A stretch of DNA of 64,000 nt, from positions 2,236,862-2,300,861 of the forward strand of contig VYZB01000057.1 in NCBI GenBank assembly GCA_013397455.1, in the 5' to 3' direction. Of the stretch, positions 12,101-26,100 are shown piece by piece (the first letter of the stretch is position 1; the number at the start of each line of letters is the position of its first letter). This DNA comes from Crotophaga sulcirostris. Its lineage: Eukaryota > Chordata > Aves > Cuculiformes > Crotophagidae. Both the position numbers and the translations under genes were made by a program. A model generated the notes under the pieces. It saw nothing but the letters and a program-made list of their open reading frames with translations, was not told the DNA's origin and searched no databases.

Positions 12101-14754
12101 AAGATGTTCAAGGTCATGTTGTGATCTAAGAACACTAGAAATGAGGTGCTGCGTGTTGTGTTATTGCTAGTGGATTTATTTGAATGCAGAACAACATAAG
12201 AAACAACCATGGTCCCATTTAATTCCAGAGAGACAATGCTGCATGTGCAAGAGTTGAAAGCAAAAAAAATCTAAATAAGTTTTGTCATTCCCGTCTCTGC
12301 ACAACCTTTGTTCAGTGCTTATTAGTACAGAACTCACGTGAAGGGAAACAAAATGAAATCGCTCGTTGCTCCTTTTAAATCTCAAATGTCTCTCCTCTTC
12401 ACAAGGAAGGTGATAGTAAAGACAGGAGGGTGTTGGCAATGGATAGAAGTTTGTAACTGAGGATGTGGAAGTCAAGGACTGATAGGGAGAGAATCTATAT
12501 GGGGAACATACTCTGAAGGACTGGAGAAGCAGATGCTTTTTATAGCCAAGGAGAATAAAATAAAAGTTTGTTTTTTCTGAAAGATGTGTTGCTTTGGGAA
12601 GATTTGTGTAGACCAGAATGAGCGTTACAGTTTGGGTGCTCTTCTAGCTTTTTTCTATGGCTCCTTTTAGTGTCCCTGAGGTGCTTATTGCAGCTGCTAG
12701 ACAGGAATTCAGCCCCTGTGAACAAGGTAAAAAAGGTAAATTTCCATCTTGTTTCTTTTCAAATCAGAAGGTTTAGTTAACAATATTCACACTGCAAACT
12801 GCTTAAATATTATGTGGGCTTTGGTATTTTTTGACACTTCTTACAGCATTAAGAAGTACAGTTGACTACTTCAGATCGGTTCCTTCAATATTCACTTTGA
12901 AGAAGGATGAAGATGAGACTCCCTTGCCGACCGGGGTCAGCGTGTTTCATATACTCAAAGGGTTAGAGCACAGCTAAAGAAAAAAAAAAGGTCTAAAACC
13001 AATGAGAAAATACAGAACAGGGCTTCATCTGGTGTCAGCCCTGTGAGAGAGCAGCTACCCTCTGCAGAGGGATGGGGCTGGGCTGAGCACTCTGCTTTGC
13101 CTCCTGTTTCCCACCAGAGAAGGAAGCAGTGGGTTGTCCTTTGGAGAAAGAACATCTTCCCTTTTGGCTTTCTGACTGTCTCTGCCCTCTTCCCTGTCAT
13201 TTCAGGGCTCTTCTCCTGGCCCTTAGGTCCCAGTCTTCTTGCCAGCCCTGATGTCAAGCCCAGTTTTCAGGGAAAGGGGACAGGGCTAGCTGTGGTCCCA
13301 GGAGAGGCTGGTGGGAGGGAGGGAGCAGCAGGAGGAGGTGGGGCTTATTTTTAATAAGCTGAAAAGTAGAGAAAGAATCAAGGGTCTGCCAGAAACAGGT
13401 TTGTCTCTTCTCATTAAACTCAGCTTAGCCTTGCAATGAGGGGCATAATTAGGTGTCCCTCTCTATAGCTCTTGTTCTTTTATTGTATGAAATTATAACT
13501 GTAACTTATGTGCTAAAATTAAATTGAGGTTTTAGAAGGAGCTTTCCATTTGTAAAGTTTTTACTGGGAGCTGAATCCACCCTAAAGGAGGTAAGCAGAA
13601 GGGATTTTGTGAAGGACACACAACTTTGCCTAGACTTTATCAACTTAAACTGGAGAAATTAGGTAAAAAAATACACTTTCACAAATATATATATGCAGCA
13701 GTCACACAATCAGTCATATGGCAAGAAGGCGTGCACTGCTCTGGATCAAAGGGGAATTGCCTAGTATGAGATTAAAGGGGGGATAATTGCAAGTAACCAG
13801 AAACTTTTATAATAGAGGTGATCATAATATGCAGCAGAGGCAAGAACTGCAAGGAACAGAAATGAGGATAAAATGCAAATAAAGGAGATCCTTTGATCCT
13901 TTTGTGTTTCTCCGTATATAACAGAATTATTTTATCACCCACTTACTTCATTTCCTCTCCGCTTTTATCTTGCTTTCCTGTGATAGCTTTCTAGTTCCCC
14001 TGCCCTGACACTACACCAGGTCTGCCTCCCTCCACACATCTTGTAGCAGTGCAGAAGACATTTCTATCAAGTGCCAATTCTAAATATGAAACATCTTCTG
14101 TGAGAGACCGTACTTCCCATTTTGCTGCTGACTTTGGGAAGCAACTGAGCTGGCAGAGGGAGGAGCTGTGAAAATCGCCCCACATAGGGAGCCACGTGGC
14201 CTAAGTTCAGCCTGAAATGCTAAAATTCGTGACCATCATTCTGGGAGAAAAATGTAAACATTTTAAAGAAAAGAGAACCCAAGAAAGAAACAGCCTGGGA
14301 GTGGGATTTTCCAGATATTTTTGGAAATTTCTGATTTCTACTGAAACCGAAGAAATAAAAACCATTTTCCTTCCTCCTTCTATCCCTTATTCTGTATCCT
14401 GTTTAGTTTCAGAGGTCAAGAGGTCCATGATCAACAGGGAGGAACTAGCACTTTCTAAAGAGGACATCATTTGAGTGACCTAACAGAAACCTCCGCACTA
14501 CAGCACTTCAGAAAGCCTGGTCAGCCCTAGGTAACAGCTCAGGCTAAACTTGGTTCCGTGAGTCACCACTTTCCTAGCTTCATGCCTCAGGCACAATGGG
14601 AAATAATGGCAGAGATACTATTACAGCTCAGGGCAAGGAACCTGCAAGGAACAGAAAAGAGCAGAAAAATAAAGAGGAGTGAAAATAAAGACCCAGTTTC
14701 TGCTGTAAGATGGCTAGAAGTCGTGCTGATGGCCTGAAAAGGGCTGATAGAACT
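9141..14754. other. Intergenic sequence, nothing recognised
   Basis: About 5.6 kb without a recognisable exon or interspersed repeat. It contains small simple-sequence runs such as 'atatatata' near 13687. It also holds a minus-strand ORF at 10006-10308, which has a hydrophobic stretch but no family match that I know. The remaining ORFs are short and mutually overlapping. Confidence 0.5.
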
Positions 14755-15272
14755 ATAGAAACATTTAGCTTGGAAAAGCCCTTTAAGATTATCAAGTCCA
14801 ATTGTAAACCTAACACTGCCAAGTTGACCAGTAAACCATGTCTCTCAGCACCATATTTTTTCTCAGCACACATTTTTTAAGCACCTCCAGGGACGGTGAT
14901 GCCAGCCTGGGCAGCTGTGCTAGTGCCTGATAACCCTTCTGGTGAAGAAATTTTTCCTATGCTCCAATATAAACCTTCCCTGACACAACTTGAGGCCATT
15001 TTCTCTTGTCCTATCACTTGTTACTTGGGAGAAGAGGCCAGCACCCACCTCCCTACAACCTCCTTTCAGGAAGTTGTAGAGGAATAAGGTCTCCCCTCAG
15101 CCTCCTTTTCTCCAGACTAAACAGCCCCAGTTCCCTCAGCAGCTCCTCATAAGACTTGTGCTCCAGACTCTTCACCAGCCCTGTTGCCCTTGTCTGGACG
15201 CGCTCCAGCACCTCAATGTCCTTCTTGTAGTGAGGGGCCCAGAACTGCACACAGGATTTGAGATGCATGTCT
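14755..15272 (-). mobile_element. CR1 LINE, 5'-truncated copy with 3' end
   Basis: Minus-strand CR1. From right to left it encodes a Pol C-terminal remnant ([20 protein letters not shown], then [20 protein letters not shown]). It continues through the 3' UTR block 'aatttcttcaccagaagggt' and ends in 'caattggacttgataatctt' near 14800, with a decayed octamer at 14755. This Pol frame lacks the break seen in the two plus-strand copies, so it belongs to another CR1 subfamily or an earlier lineage. Confidence 0.92.
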
Positions 15273-16092
15273 GGCACAAAGCATGTCTGGCAGTGATTTC
15301 TGGGGGTGGATTGTTCTGTGCTCGCTGAGAGGGGTGAAACATTAAAGCACAGAGCTAAATGTTTGTGTTTGAGGAACAGTTCCAGCTGTGTGGGAAGATG
15401 AAGGCATCCTTGGTGCGCTCCCATTTCTGAGGGCACACTGGGAGGGCTTGCTTTGTTCACAGTGCATTTTCTGACATTTCTAAAAGAGCAAGGATGCAGG
15501 AACTAATGTGTTCCCTCTTCTGAGGTCGGACTCAGTGCACCCTTTTTACTCAGGCTTTGACATTTCCCTCCTGGCAGGGTTAGTGCTGTCTGCTTCCTGC
15601 GACCTTACACGGGCTCACCATTGACCGACATTAAAAATATTTGGGTTTCCACTTGTTGATTAATTCTCTGATCCTCTTGTGCCTAAATAGAATGGATGAA
15701 CTGATTTGAGTGATACAGAGAAGTTCTTTGAGGAGTGAGTAACAGAGATGTAGAGGACATAAGCCTCCCTGTGCCACTTGTGTTAAATCATACTGGTGGG
15801 AAACAGAGCAACAAGGAAGACAGCAGAAGTGAGACAGAAAACTCAGGCTTCCATAGGTTAATTAGTCAAAAGCACACAGCCACAAGTAATGAGAGATGCT
15901 CTGTGCCTTGTACAGGACGTAGTTCAGTATTGGTGATAAAATGATACAAATACAGCTCTGATCTGCAAGTGATAGAAATGGAAGGATCAGTGTTACTCTA
16001 GCACTTCCCAGCTAAAGCTGTTCCTAAAGCTTTGTGGATAATTTAGACAAATCCTTCTCAAATTTAAGAACTGTTTTTACCTGATAGATTCG
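15273..16092. other. Intergenic sequence, nothing recognised
   Basis: Unique-looking sequence between two CR1 pieces. Only short ORFs without domains are present. Confidence 0.5.
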
Positions 16093-16157
16093 CCATGGCA
16101 GAGAGGTTGGAACTGGATGATCTTTAAGTTCCCTTCCAACCCAAACCATTCTATGAT
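16093..16157 (+). mobile_element. CR1 LINE, very short 3' tail
   Basis: Only the last 65 bases of a CR1 remain: 'ccatggcagagaggttggaa', 'ctggatgatctttaagttcc', 'ttccaacccaaaccattcta' and one octamer. It is the last CR1 piece I can see before a CR1-free stretch that runs to 54853. Confidence 0.88.
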
Positions 16158-16229
16158 TTTGTTTCAGTTTTGAGTAAGATGTAGGATTTTGTGTGCTTAA
16201 GAGTTAAAAAGGAAAACTGCAAGGAGGGG

Positions 16230-16242
16230 TGTGTGTGTGTGT
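16230..16242. repeat. (GT)n microsatellite
   Basis: A short GT dinucleotide run directly after 'aaggagggg'. Confidence 0.8.
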
Positions 16243-16673
16243 TCGCCCTCTGGGATGTGCTCTTTGTGTTCTCCAAATTCACAGCCTAGGTCTGGAGTGC
16301 CAGCCTACCAGTAGTTGTCACTCCTCATCCTGCTGTCGACTTTTGCCAGCTATTTCTGGCGACTGCAGATTCATTGCATACCACAAGAGGACAGCAATGG
16401 ATAAGTGTGCACCTCCAGTAAAGGGTCCTAAAAACATTCTCAGATTTGGAGAATGTGGCATTCCCACCTGTTTCAATAAAACTGGTGAGCATTCCGTTGC
16501 TTTCAGTAACAGTTGTACGTAATAGTTTTACCTTGCACATATTTTTACATCATCTTTCCTAAAAAGAAATGGTTCAGAAATTTAGAAATTGTTTTCTAGT
16601 TGCTCTCCCTTTTTCTGCCTGTTCTCATTTTGAAAGCTGATTTTATGAGAAAGGTCTCACAACATTATAAATA

Positions 16674-16733
16674 NNNNNNNNNNNNNNNNNNNNNNNNNNN
16701 NNNNNNNNNNNNNNNNNNNNNNNNNNNNNNNNN
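16674..16733. other. Assembly gap (60 Ns)
   Basis: Sixty consecutive undetermined bases. The sequence on both sides is AT-rich and unremarkable. The true length of the missing sequence cannot be told from the window. Confidence 0.99.
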
Positions 16734-19221
16734 AGTATTATGAAGGAAAGCTAAAAAGCCTGCAAAGCTAATAGTTAAAAAGTCTGGGAAGGAAGAGTAA
16801 GTCTGTGTCTAGCCCAAAGGGAATGTTCACAAACCGCTGTGAAATACTGAAGTTAAAAGTTTGGTGGATCAGTGATCTGCTGAGTCAGAGTGAGACTCTT
16901 GGAGCTCTGCCATAAGGTTGGATAAAAACAGACTTGGTCATTTAACCCAGTCCTTGGTAGGGTTTCCTCCTAGTCTCCCTGTCTGTAAGTTTTGTTTTGT
17001 TTTCACAACATGGCAAAAAAAATCAATGAAGTTCAGAGCAGGATGCTGACTATGAGGCAAAGCTGAGACAAAGACCAATGAGAAATTTGCTCGTTGTTTG
17101 CCTTATATTGAAACAAATGCATTTGCAAACTCTTCTCCTTCCTCAAAAACTGGAAAAGAAAAATGTTGCATCTGTTAGTGGTGATATCATCAGGGGATAA
17201 AGCAAGAAAATAGAATTCAGGAAACTGCAAAGTCTTTTTCCTCTCCAAAGCTAAAATTAGAACATAAATCCTAGCATAATGTTTGCTTTTTATTTTGTTA
17301 GCCAAAAAGAGAAATGTAGCTTAGTCTTCAAGCCAATATGGCAATTTTTATAACCTAAATATTTTTCTTGGCATCATTCAGAAGAGTGGGTGGGAGAGGG
17401 AGAAAAAAATGGCAGTTTGAGCAAATAAACTAGAAAATAATGTGTTCAATTAAGGGGCACCAAAATAATGCTGCTCTTCTCTAAGTAGTATTTTCATTGC
17501 TAAGAAGTTGCTTTCGGTGCAGCAGGTTTCCACTAGGACCTCACAGAACTCAGTTTATACCAGAATGATCCTGTAATGCCATGTTTGGAGAAAAGTTCTC
17601 AAAGGTACTGGCATAAAAAAAGGACAATGGCAACATCTGAGTTATAAAATGCATGGGATATTTCAACAAAAATAGTTTTCTTGCAGCCATGAGTATTTGA
17701 AGCCAAAATCTGAATTTAGTGAATTACTTTAGCTAAAAGAATCAACGTTAGAGAAAGTTATTGATGCAGGCAGAGAAGAAATCAATCTGTCTCAAAATTT
17801 TCTAAAGGGAGTACATGAGGATGTGACATATTTCTAAACCAAATGCACCTAAGGCAGTCACGTCTTAAAAGTGTACAGAACTGGCTCAAAAAGAGACAAA
17901 GCCCGTGCAGGAGTGGAGAGGAGGCAGCATAGGTATGGAATATCGGGCTAAATTTAAATTCCTTTTCTTTAATGTGCAAAACATGCTGCTTGCATGTAAC
18001 AGTCCACATGCCTGTCTTCAGAAACATCAATTACAGCAGGGATTATTATCTCTTGAAGTGGAATTTAATTAGTGGAATTTAATGTGAAATATCATTAAAA
18101 TACTTACTTTTAAAAATTATTATTGTTATTATTATTTAATAATTCCTTACTTAATTATACGACTTCAAATCCCTTCCTTTTTATATTGTGAAGACTCAGC
18201 TGTAGGATTACCTACTCTGATAGCACAAATCAGACAGCTTTGGGTCTGCCTGGCAGGAGTGGGGCTATGAAGACACCAAACTCCTCCAACAGAAGCTACA
18301 AGAAGCGCTGCTCACTCCTGCCTGGTGTTCGCAGGATTACATGCACGTTCAGGAAGGGACCATTTGGACAAGCCTGACTGTTGTGTTGTTGGGCAGTAGG
18401 GCATGGTCTCTGCCTGAGCTGTTTTGCTGCTGATTTAGAGAACAGATTAGTTTAGAGCTGCTTTTTATTGGAGACGGAGGACTGTGTATGCACGTGTGTG
18501 GTGAGGTGTTGCTTGAAGGGAGAAAAACGCAAAGAGAAGTGATTAAACCACTCATTAAATTTAATAGCCTTGCTATTTATATTGGAGTTGGCTTTGCAGC
18601 AGTGGGTAGGAATGCGTTAGCTAAAGGGAAATCTAAATATGGCCTAACAAAGCTAGAAGGGGAGTTGAGAACTTGGACAAAAATGGTACTAGTTTATACT
18701 TTTTCTTAACAAACTATTCTCTGTTTCAGGAATGTCTCTCCAGCTTGCACATTTGAAGCAGTCGCTTCATTAGCTTTATCATGAGGAAGGCATATTGTGC
18801 TCCAGCAAAGCTTTGCCCATCAGGAGTGTTCCCCGGTGTGAACAGGGAGGCTGCCCCTCTACTGCCAAGCGGGAGTGGGACAAGAAAAGTGCTATTAGCT
18901 TAATGCATCAGGAAGACCAGTTTTATAGCAGAAACCTGGAAGTGGGAAACCATAGCCACTACTAAAGGGCTGCACTTACAATTCATAGAACCAAAACTTA
19001 CAATTCAAGGGCCACATTCCTATCCTGTGTGTCTCAGCTTCCGTTATGGTGTCTAAATCTCTGCCTTGTGAATGAAGGGGAGGAATTCAGTCCTGTTTGT
19101 GATGAAGTAAATGCAAAGGCTGTCACTGACTCGAGCTGGTCCTTGGTTGATACGCTGACATTCGTGGCTGTAGAAGAACTAAAGTTCACATAAACAAGGA
19201 GCAAAAGTTATACTCAAGGGT

Positions 19222-19227
19222 TTTATT
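19222..19227 (-). other. Candidate distal poly(A) signal for ZNF704
   Basis: AATAAA on the minus strand (TTTATT on plus). It lies at the left edge of the long AT-rich CR1-free tract that follows the ZNF704 stop codon. Other AATAAA hexamers on the same strand lie at 19940-19945, 19983-19988, 34400-34405 and 35446-35451, so this is only one of several possible ends. The choice rests on position and not on transcript data. Confidence 0.25.
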
Positions 19228-20090
19228 ACATGAATAATTTGACATACTCCGCAGTAGTCAGATACAAGTGCATTTAATTAATGTTTTGTGGACATCATAA
19301 CAGTCAGAATATTTCAGCTGAACAGTCAGTATTTGGCTGAATTCAAGCCAGTGCAATTCATGACATAATCATAAACTGGAAGTTACAGGTCTACAATGAG
19401 GTTAGACTAGATAGCAACAGCATATTAATTGTCACATCAAAGCATTACAAAGTATGAAAGCCCAATATTTCAACTATCTCTAAAATGGTATTTGTACAAA
19501 CCTGTCGTAGATACCTAAATGTAAGGATTTGTCGCATCAGTAATGGATCATGACTTTCTCTATTTTCTGGAAGTTATTTCAATATTGAAAACTATTTGGG
19601 GTAACAAGAAGAAATGTAAACATCTGATGGTCCTTTGAAAGTCCCTTCTGAGAAAATACATTGTGTGCCACAGGAAAAGTGCATTCTAACTGGTGTGTCT
19701 GCTATGGCCAGTTTGACTCAAATTCACATAGCACCAGGTATTTACCCATTTCTGCAGTAAAAAGTTAGAAAATCTTTGTATTAACTCAGAAAAGAGAAAA
19801 CAAAGTCAAAAGATTTTTTTCTTCTTCTTTCTTTAGAGGAACAACAGTTAAATAAAAAAACCCCACCCAACATTTAAACAGTTACCTCTTATGTACAAAG
19901 AAACCAAAAGCTAGCAAAGCGCGTAGCCAGTGAACAGTCTTTATTATTTTTTCTCTTCAGGTTCACGTACCTGAATATATGAGTTTATTTACAGGTGGAC
20001 AGGTATCCACAGAAGTAATAATCAGAATACTTCTATTTGGCTAAAAGTTGTATAAAAAAAGACAGAACACTTTCTTCAAATACTTTCCAA

Positions 20091-20108
20091 ATATATATAT
20101 ATATATAT
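20091..20108. repeat. (AT)n microsatellite
   Basis: Nine AT units in an AT-rich context inside the presumed ZNF704 3' region. Confidence 0.85.
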
Positions 20109-23100
20109 TAAAAGTATTCAGTATTTCCATTAGTGCCAGAGTTGGAAGCTCTTTCTCATTGTAAAAAGTTAACTTTGTGACAGTGACAGCAAAGGACTGA
20201 CGGCTGCAGTCAGCGCTTTGATTTGAGGGGCTGCAGCTGGAGCTACCCCGCACCCCCGGGACAGCCGCAGGTTGCAGAGAATGCAGTAGTGTCTTTCTGT
20301 TGCTGTTACAGGCCACATCCTGGTAATGGAGATCTACCAGCTCCAGAGAGCCTCCCGTACCACGCTGAGCATCCCTACATCCCCTCTGCGTAACCCTCCC
20401 GGGGGCAGGTCCTCTGCTGATACAATGGTCACAGCTAAGGGAGATACGGCAGCTGAAAACCGCACAAGACCTGTCCTCAAGCATTTTTTTGAGTCACTGG
20501 GTTCTGTTGATAACATGGTAGGGGTCCTGGTAAGGAATACATTTTATCTGTTGAGCAACATACAAAAAGCACTGCATTCCTTTAAAAGGACAGTGTTTAA
20601 AAAAAACAAACAACAACCCAAAAACCTCTGAAGTAGTGGAAATACTCTTTATGCACAACTAGCATGGGCCTGTAGCTCAATAAATGGGAAAACATAATTT
20701 CCATGCTAATTGTTGTAAAGAATATGAAATGAAAGACCTTAGCCTATCAAATACAAATACATACTGTAAAAATATTTTTCATTTAAACATAGCCTAGATG
20801 AGTGCACATCTCTGGATAGATAAGAATACCACTGCCTTCATACTGGTATCAAATATTTGAATAGTTTGCATATAAACAAAACCTTTCTTTGTTCTTGAAT
20901 CCAGGCTTGCTTTAGTCTAAAGCAAGGATATTCTTAATACATCTATTTTTGTTGTCTTTCCTCCTGTAGGATAAATGATAAGAAACACACTTCATTCATT
21001 GACCAGACCGGGCTGATGTATATTAGAACAACAATCCAAAATTTAAGTAAGAATGCTGCATGCAATACCTTTTTCCTTCACGTAATTACAACAGTTACAA
21101 GAACAAGACATCCATTTTTCATCTTTCCAACTCCCTTCCAGCAGATGGTACACTAAAAACACAGTCTGATCCTTTGTCTCTTACACACTCCAGCCCTGAA
21201 GTCCAGTCAATTGTTTAGGATGAAGGACTGAGGGTTTCAGCAAGGGGCAGCAGTTCCCTGCTGCGAGACCATAGCTCCTAAGGAGCCATCCATGCCTTCC
21301 TCAGCCATGGGTAGATGAAACTGGGCTGGTAGGGTGGCTGAAAAGGCTCTCACGAGGGGGAGGACCATGGCTGCAAGCCCAATTTGCAGTGGCCTCCTCC
21401 TTGGCACAGCTTGTAGTGCAGCCCCAAAGTTCCTACTGACACCACGCGAGAGAGCAGCTGCTGGTCCCTGTCTGCTGCCCCAGCACGCGAGACGCTGAGT
21501 AAAAGTGCCAGAGGTGCTGGGGCTGGAGCAGCAGCAGCTCTGGCTGAATAAACACAAGCATCACATCCCTCTGCTTGACCACGCTAGGCCCAGGAGTCCA
21601 AACTGGTCCCCCAGAGGTCCCTGCCTTGGCTGCAGCCCCCAGCCTGGCTATTCCTGGGGCTCTGCAGCTCAGCGCTCCTCTGTCCTGCGACTCAGGCTTT
21701 TGGAGAGCAGAAACAAGACAAGAGACAAATACACGCTAAAGGAGATGGGAGCACCTTCAGCTCCTGAAGTTTGGGGGTTGCTAACCTAAGGGGAAAGGTT
21801 GGAGTTGAATTGATTCTACACATAGTATGCAGCTGTATGAAAATGCATAGTTTGTATGTATACATTCATTTACAAAGATCAAAGGAAGGTTCTTTGCTAT
21901 GTAGCTTAATAACCACCTGCTTTCAACAAAAATGCGACCTGACAAAAGCTACAGGAGACCAGTTAAGCACACAGTTTGCAAGTTAATGGTAGCTGAACAG
22001 CATTTCCCAAATAAAGAATGAGGTTCTTTTTCTTCATCCTCTTTTTTTGAAATAATTAAAAGTAGTTTTTCATTCAAAGGCTGCTGTTTCTGTAATAACT
22101 TATAATAGATTTTGAGATTTCATGAGATTTCAATTTGATTGTGGTCATCTGAGTATTGGTGTGCCCTGCTCTGAGCTTTATTAGCAAGTAAAAGCCCTGT
22201 GAGACAAACAAGCAAACCAACAGAAATCTGGTATTAACTATGGTGTCTGAGCCAGATTAAAACGTGATTCTTTTAAAATGCTGAAATTCCAGTTGAGTAG
22301 TGAGTAGTGCTTTCTTGCCTTCTTTTGGCAATAGCTGAGCTACTCTTTAGAAAATCCTGCAAGTTTTCTCACTTTTGCTTTCATTTCAGTTAACACTTTG
22401 GAATGTAGCTGCTTCCCACGAGGAATGTCTATTGTCCTGAGCATCCCTGAACCTACAACAGCAATGTACCAGGCAGGATGGGCTTAAAGACAAGGAGAAA
22501 GCCTTGATTTAAATGTTCTATTTTAATTTTGTTTTCCATTTGTGCTTTTTTGAAGAAAAATTGCTTTCTCACTTGTGATACTTAATAAAGCACAGTGGTT
22601 CACTACTAAATGCAACTTTAACAATGATTACTGCTTTTTACTAATCAAGATGTTCTAGAAATATTTAATTTAGCAATGAACTGACTTCGTTCATGATACT
22701 TCATATTTCTTATTCTTAAATTAGGGAAAAAAGTGAATGCACTTAGATTAGTGATGACTTAAGACTCTTCCTTGCCATTTTTATTCAACCATATCTATGA
22801 AAATTGTACAAAAGCATTTTTGAAACTAGAAAAAATACAAAATTTGGAAAATAAAGATTCTTAAGGAGGAGAGTAAATTTATCAATGCATATTTTGCAAT
22901 CTAAGTGAAGAAACATTGCCTGTAGCTACTGAACTGATCATGCACTGGGAAGCAAAAAGCAGGAAAGAGGGGTTTTTTCCATACAAACAATGAGCATTGG
23001 AAGTGCAAGAGGATAAGATTTGCTCATTCTAAAACCCAGTGACCAGAAACAAACTACTGATTACCTGAATTACTTGAATAACTTGAGAAAAAAATATTCC

Positions 23101-26100
23101 CTCTCAATTTTTAGAAAAAGTTACTCTGTCCAAAGCTGGTTTAGTGCATTAATGAAACTCAGGAGTTAGTGCTTAGCAAATAAGTAATTCAGTAGTCTTT
23201 CTTTAAAGTTTCAAGTGCAAGCACATACTTCTTCGTATTTTAACTCAATTATTTTCACAGACTTTTAGGCGTTAATATACATTGCTATTCTGCATGTTTT
23301 TAATTTAACAAAAATATTTGTAATATTTGGAGCATATACTGAGAATGACTCCCTACATATCTGAAGTCTATTGGAAGTGCTCTTGGTTCAGCAGGCAGAA
23401 TCGACTCAGATGCAGACACAAAGACTTTCAACAATTTTTTAACATATAAAGGAAGAGCAAAATTCTTAGAGGAACATGTGGGGTTTTGTGTGTTATCTAG
23501 CACTGAAACATTTCAGTGGCAACAGACTGCAGAGGCTTTTCGATGAGTTATGGCCAAGGTCCTCTGAATTCTCAAGTTTTCCCCATCTGCTAGCACTACT
23601 GAGAGACAATGAGTTTCACAAAGGTCTGCGTGGTGGCATTTTGTTTTCAGTGTTTTTTTTATCTTAAGAAAAAGAAAAGCACCTGCTTCTAATAAGAAAC
23701 AGGTTTTTGCTCTGTGCAAGTCACTGGCAGTGGAAGTACCTTACCTAAATCTGATGTGCTGGCCCGCAGACTGCCCCCAGAGGGCAGAACCAAATCAGAT
23801 TGCAAAGGAATATTATCTATATGTAAAAGTCTCTTTTAAGCTTTCTTCCAAGTGCACATGAAAATACAGAAACCAGTCGGGGAACAGAACTGCTATTTGT
23901 GCTGCCTGACAGACCAACACCTTGGAGGAGGCCTGGCACTGCTTTTGCTCCTCAGCCAAACACAAACTGAATTTTCAAAGATACCCTGTGCTTAGTCCAA
24001 TGGTTTTAAACTTAATTTTTCCACAACTGCAAGATCTGTGCGGCACCCATCTCTGTGGTAGGATGTGTAGGTAACACTGGTCTACACCTTCCCTTCAGCA
24101 CAGGTATTGTGGTGCTCACCTGCGTTAAGCATGTGGCTCGTGTGCCACTGGTAGTGCCACGCTGCCGGGACTCATGCCAGCCCCTGAAAGGATACAACAG
24201 CTTTACAGCATGCAGAAATACCCGGGTCCTGCACATCTTTTGCAGGCAAAACCAAAGCTTGACTAAAAGTGGCAAGATGATACATTTGCAACTCAAGGTG
24301 AGGCTGTATTCCAGCTACTGGAGCAGGGATCAGCTTTTACTTTTACCTATGGATGCAGAAATGAAAAAGCAGAATGTGTGAAAGTCTCAAAAGGAGCCAG
24401 GGACTCTGGGAGGTGGCTGACAAAGCACTTTTGCACGGATTTCACACGATGGTGTTGGGAACTTCAGAGCTATGTGTGGTCTGTGCACACGTGCGCCCAT
24501 CACCCTGGAGAGGGGAACCCAGAAAGGACTCGGCCTGGGACGGCAATGAGAGCATCACCGTCTCTCTCCCCTCGTGACTGCCATGTGCTTTGCAGGCTTC
24601 CACTTTTCTAGGTGTGATTTGGAATAAAAAGTTTGGAGTAAGTAAAAGGAAAAAGGCCTTTATTTTCAATATAGTGCACAAGATTTGAAGGGATTCTGTG
24701 CTGGGTTAGAGTAGCTGTTCTTTGTTTAAAGAACTGAAATTGGCATCTAAAAATTCTGGCGCTAAACTACATGCAATAGTATTAGGGTTTTAGGTTTAAC
24801 ACCAAAACCCGAGGGAAGACGAGTTCTTCATTAGCTCATTTAGGAACAAGAAGATTGTCTTTAGGACACCAGGTCCCAAAGTCAGAGGGGATGAAGGCAG
24901 AAAAAAACAAATGTAAATATCACTGGTGACCTGGAAGTGGGGCTGCAACTCGAAACGGTTGGAGAGCTACTGTTCAAAGCAGGAGAATACCCACTCACAT
25001 ACGGCTTCTGGTGGTGTCTTCTGCTTGTGTGAGTTCAGCCCGTCCAGAGACAAGGGGTTTCTCAGGCTGCCCTCCACACAGCATTGCCTTAGCACAGCGC
25101 AAAACGTATCTCTGCTACTTAAGTTAAACTGATTTCAACTTCTCTGTGAGCTCTTCTCATTTTAACCCAGCTTATTAAACAGTTTTAGAATTATTTAAAT
25201 TAGATTAGGGTAATTTTTTAAGACCCATACCAATTAAACGAATGCAGGTTTTTTATATAAGCAAATCCAATGTCTAGAACTTTGTCTCCTGCTTATTCAT
25301 ATTTCATTTTAAACCATGCTATCCGTTAAAGTATTGGATTTACCAAATGGTAAATCATTTCAGACGCTATAATATTTTCAACATATTAGTAAAAAGATTT
25401 CTGATCTAAATATTTATTTGCTGTATTTTATGTAACTTGCATTTTTATAAAAACATCTTATTTTCATGGTCGATTTCTAGTTAAAACTAGATTAACAAAA
25501 TTTTTATTTTTTTATATCAAAAATACATGGTCCAACAGTGAAAAAACATTTAAAGTGCAATGCAGAGCAAATTAAAGCTCAGTCATTTTACACTGAGTGA
25601 AAGAAGAAATGCTCTGGTTCTAAAAACAGTAATTTAGCAAAAATGTTTTCAAAAAATTATTTCAATTTGCTTCATATTCTCTAAAACAATATTTGATAGG
25701 AAACAAAGGAAGAACAATATATGTGGGCAGATAGTTCCCTTTTGTGACTGAAGCAAGAAAAAAGGATGCATGGATCTAAATACTGCAGTCTTAAAAACTG
25801 AGCAACTGAGCTTTTGTTTTCCTACATCTGCCTTACTTGTGCTAAATTCACTCCCTTCTATGATGGAAATAATTCTCTTACATGAAGTAACATTTGAGTA
25901 GCAGATGACAAAAACACATAATTGCTTTTTTTTTCATAGTTTAAAAAAAAACATAGTGCAACTGATGCTGACAGTCATCTTCCTTCAGTTATCGTGTGAG
26001 CCTCTACCCTCTCCCTGGCATTCCCATCGCTATTACTCTGATGCTAAAATAAAATGATGCTGAAAAACTGCAATGGGCAAAGCAGCTGAGGATCTTTCCT

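Larger units (their letters stand above)
16158..19221. other. Unique intergenic sequence containing an assembly gap
   Basis: This holds a (GT)n run at 16230-16242, the 60-base N gap at 16674-16733, and an AT-rich low-complexity patch ('attattgttattattattta') around 18117-18140. No exon, RNA gene or interspersed repeat could be supported. If ZNF704 transcription ends near 19.2 kb, this is downstream flank. Confidence 0.5.

Noticed and set aside
25476..25491. Short palindrome TCTAGTTAAAACTAGA (7-bp arms).
   Set aside because: It is too short to stand out in AT-rich sequence of this length.
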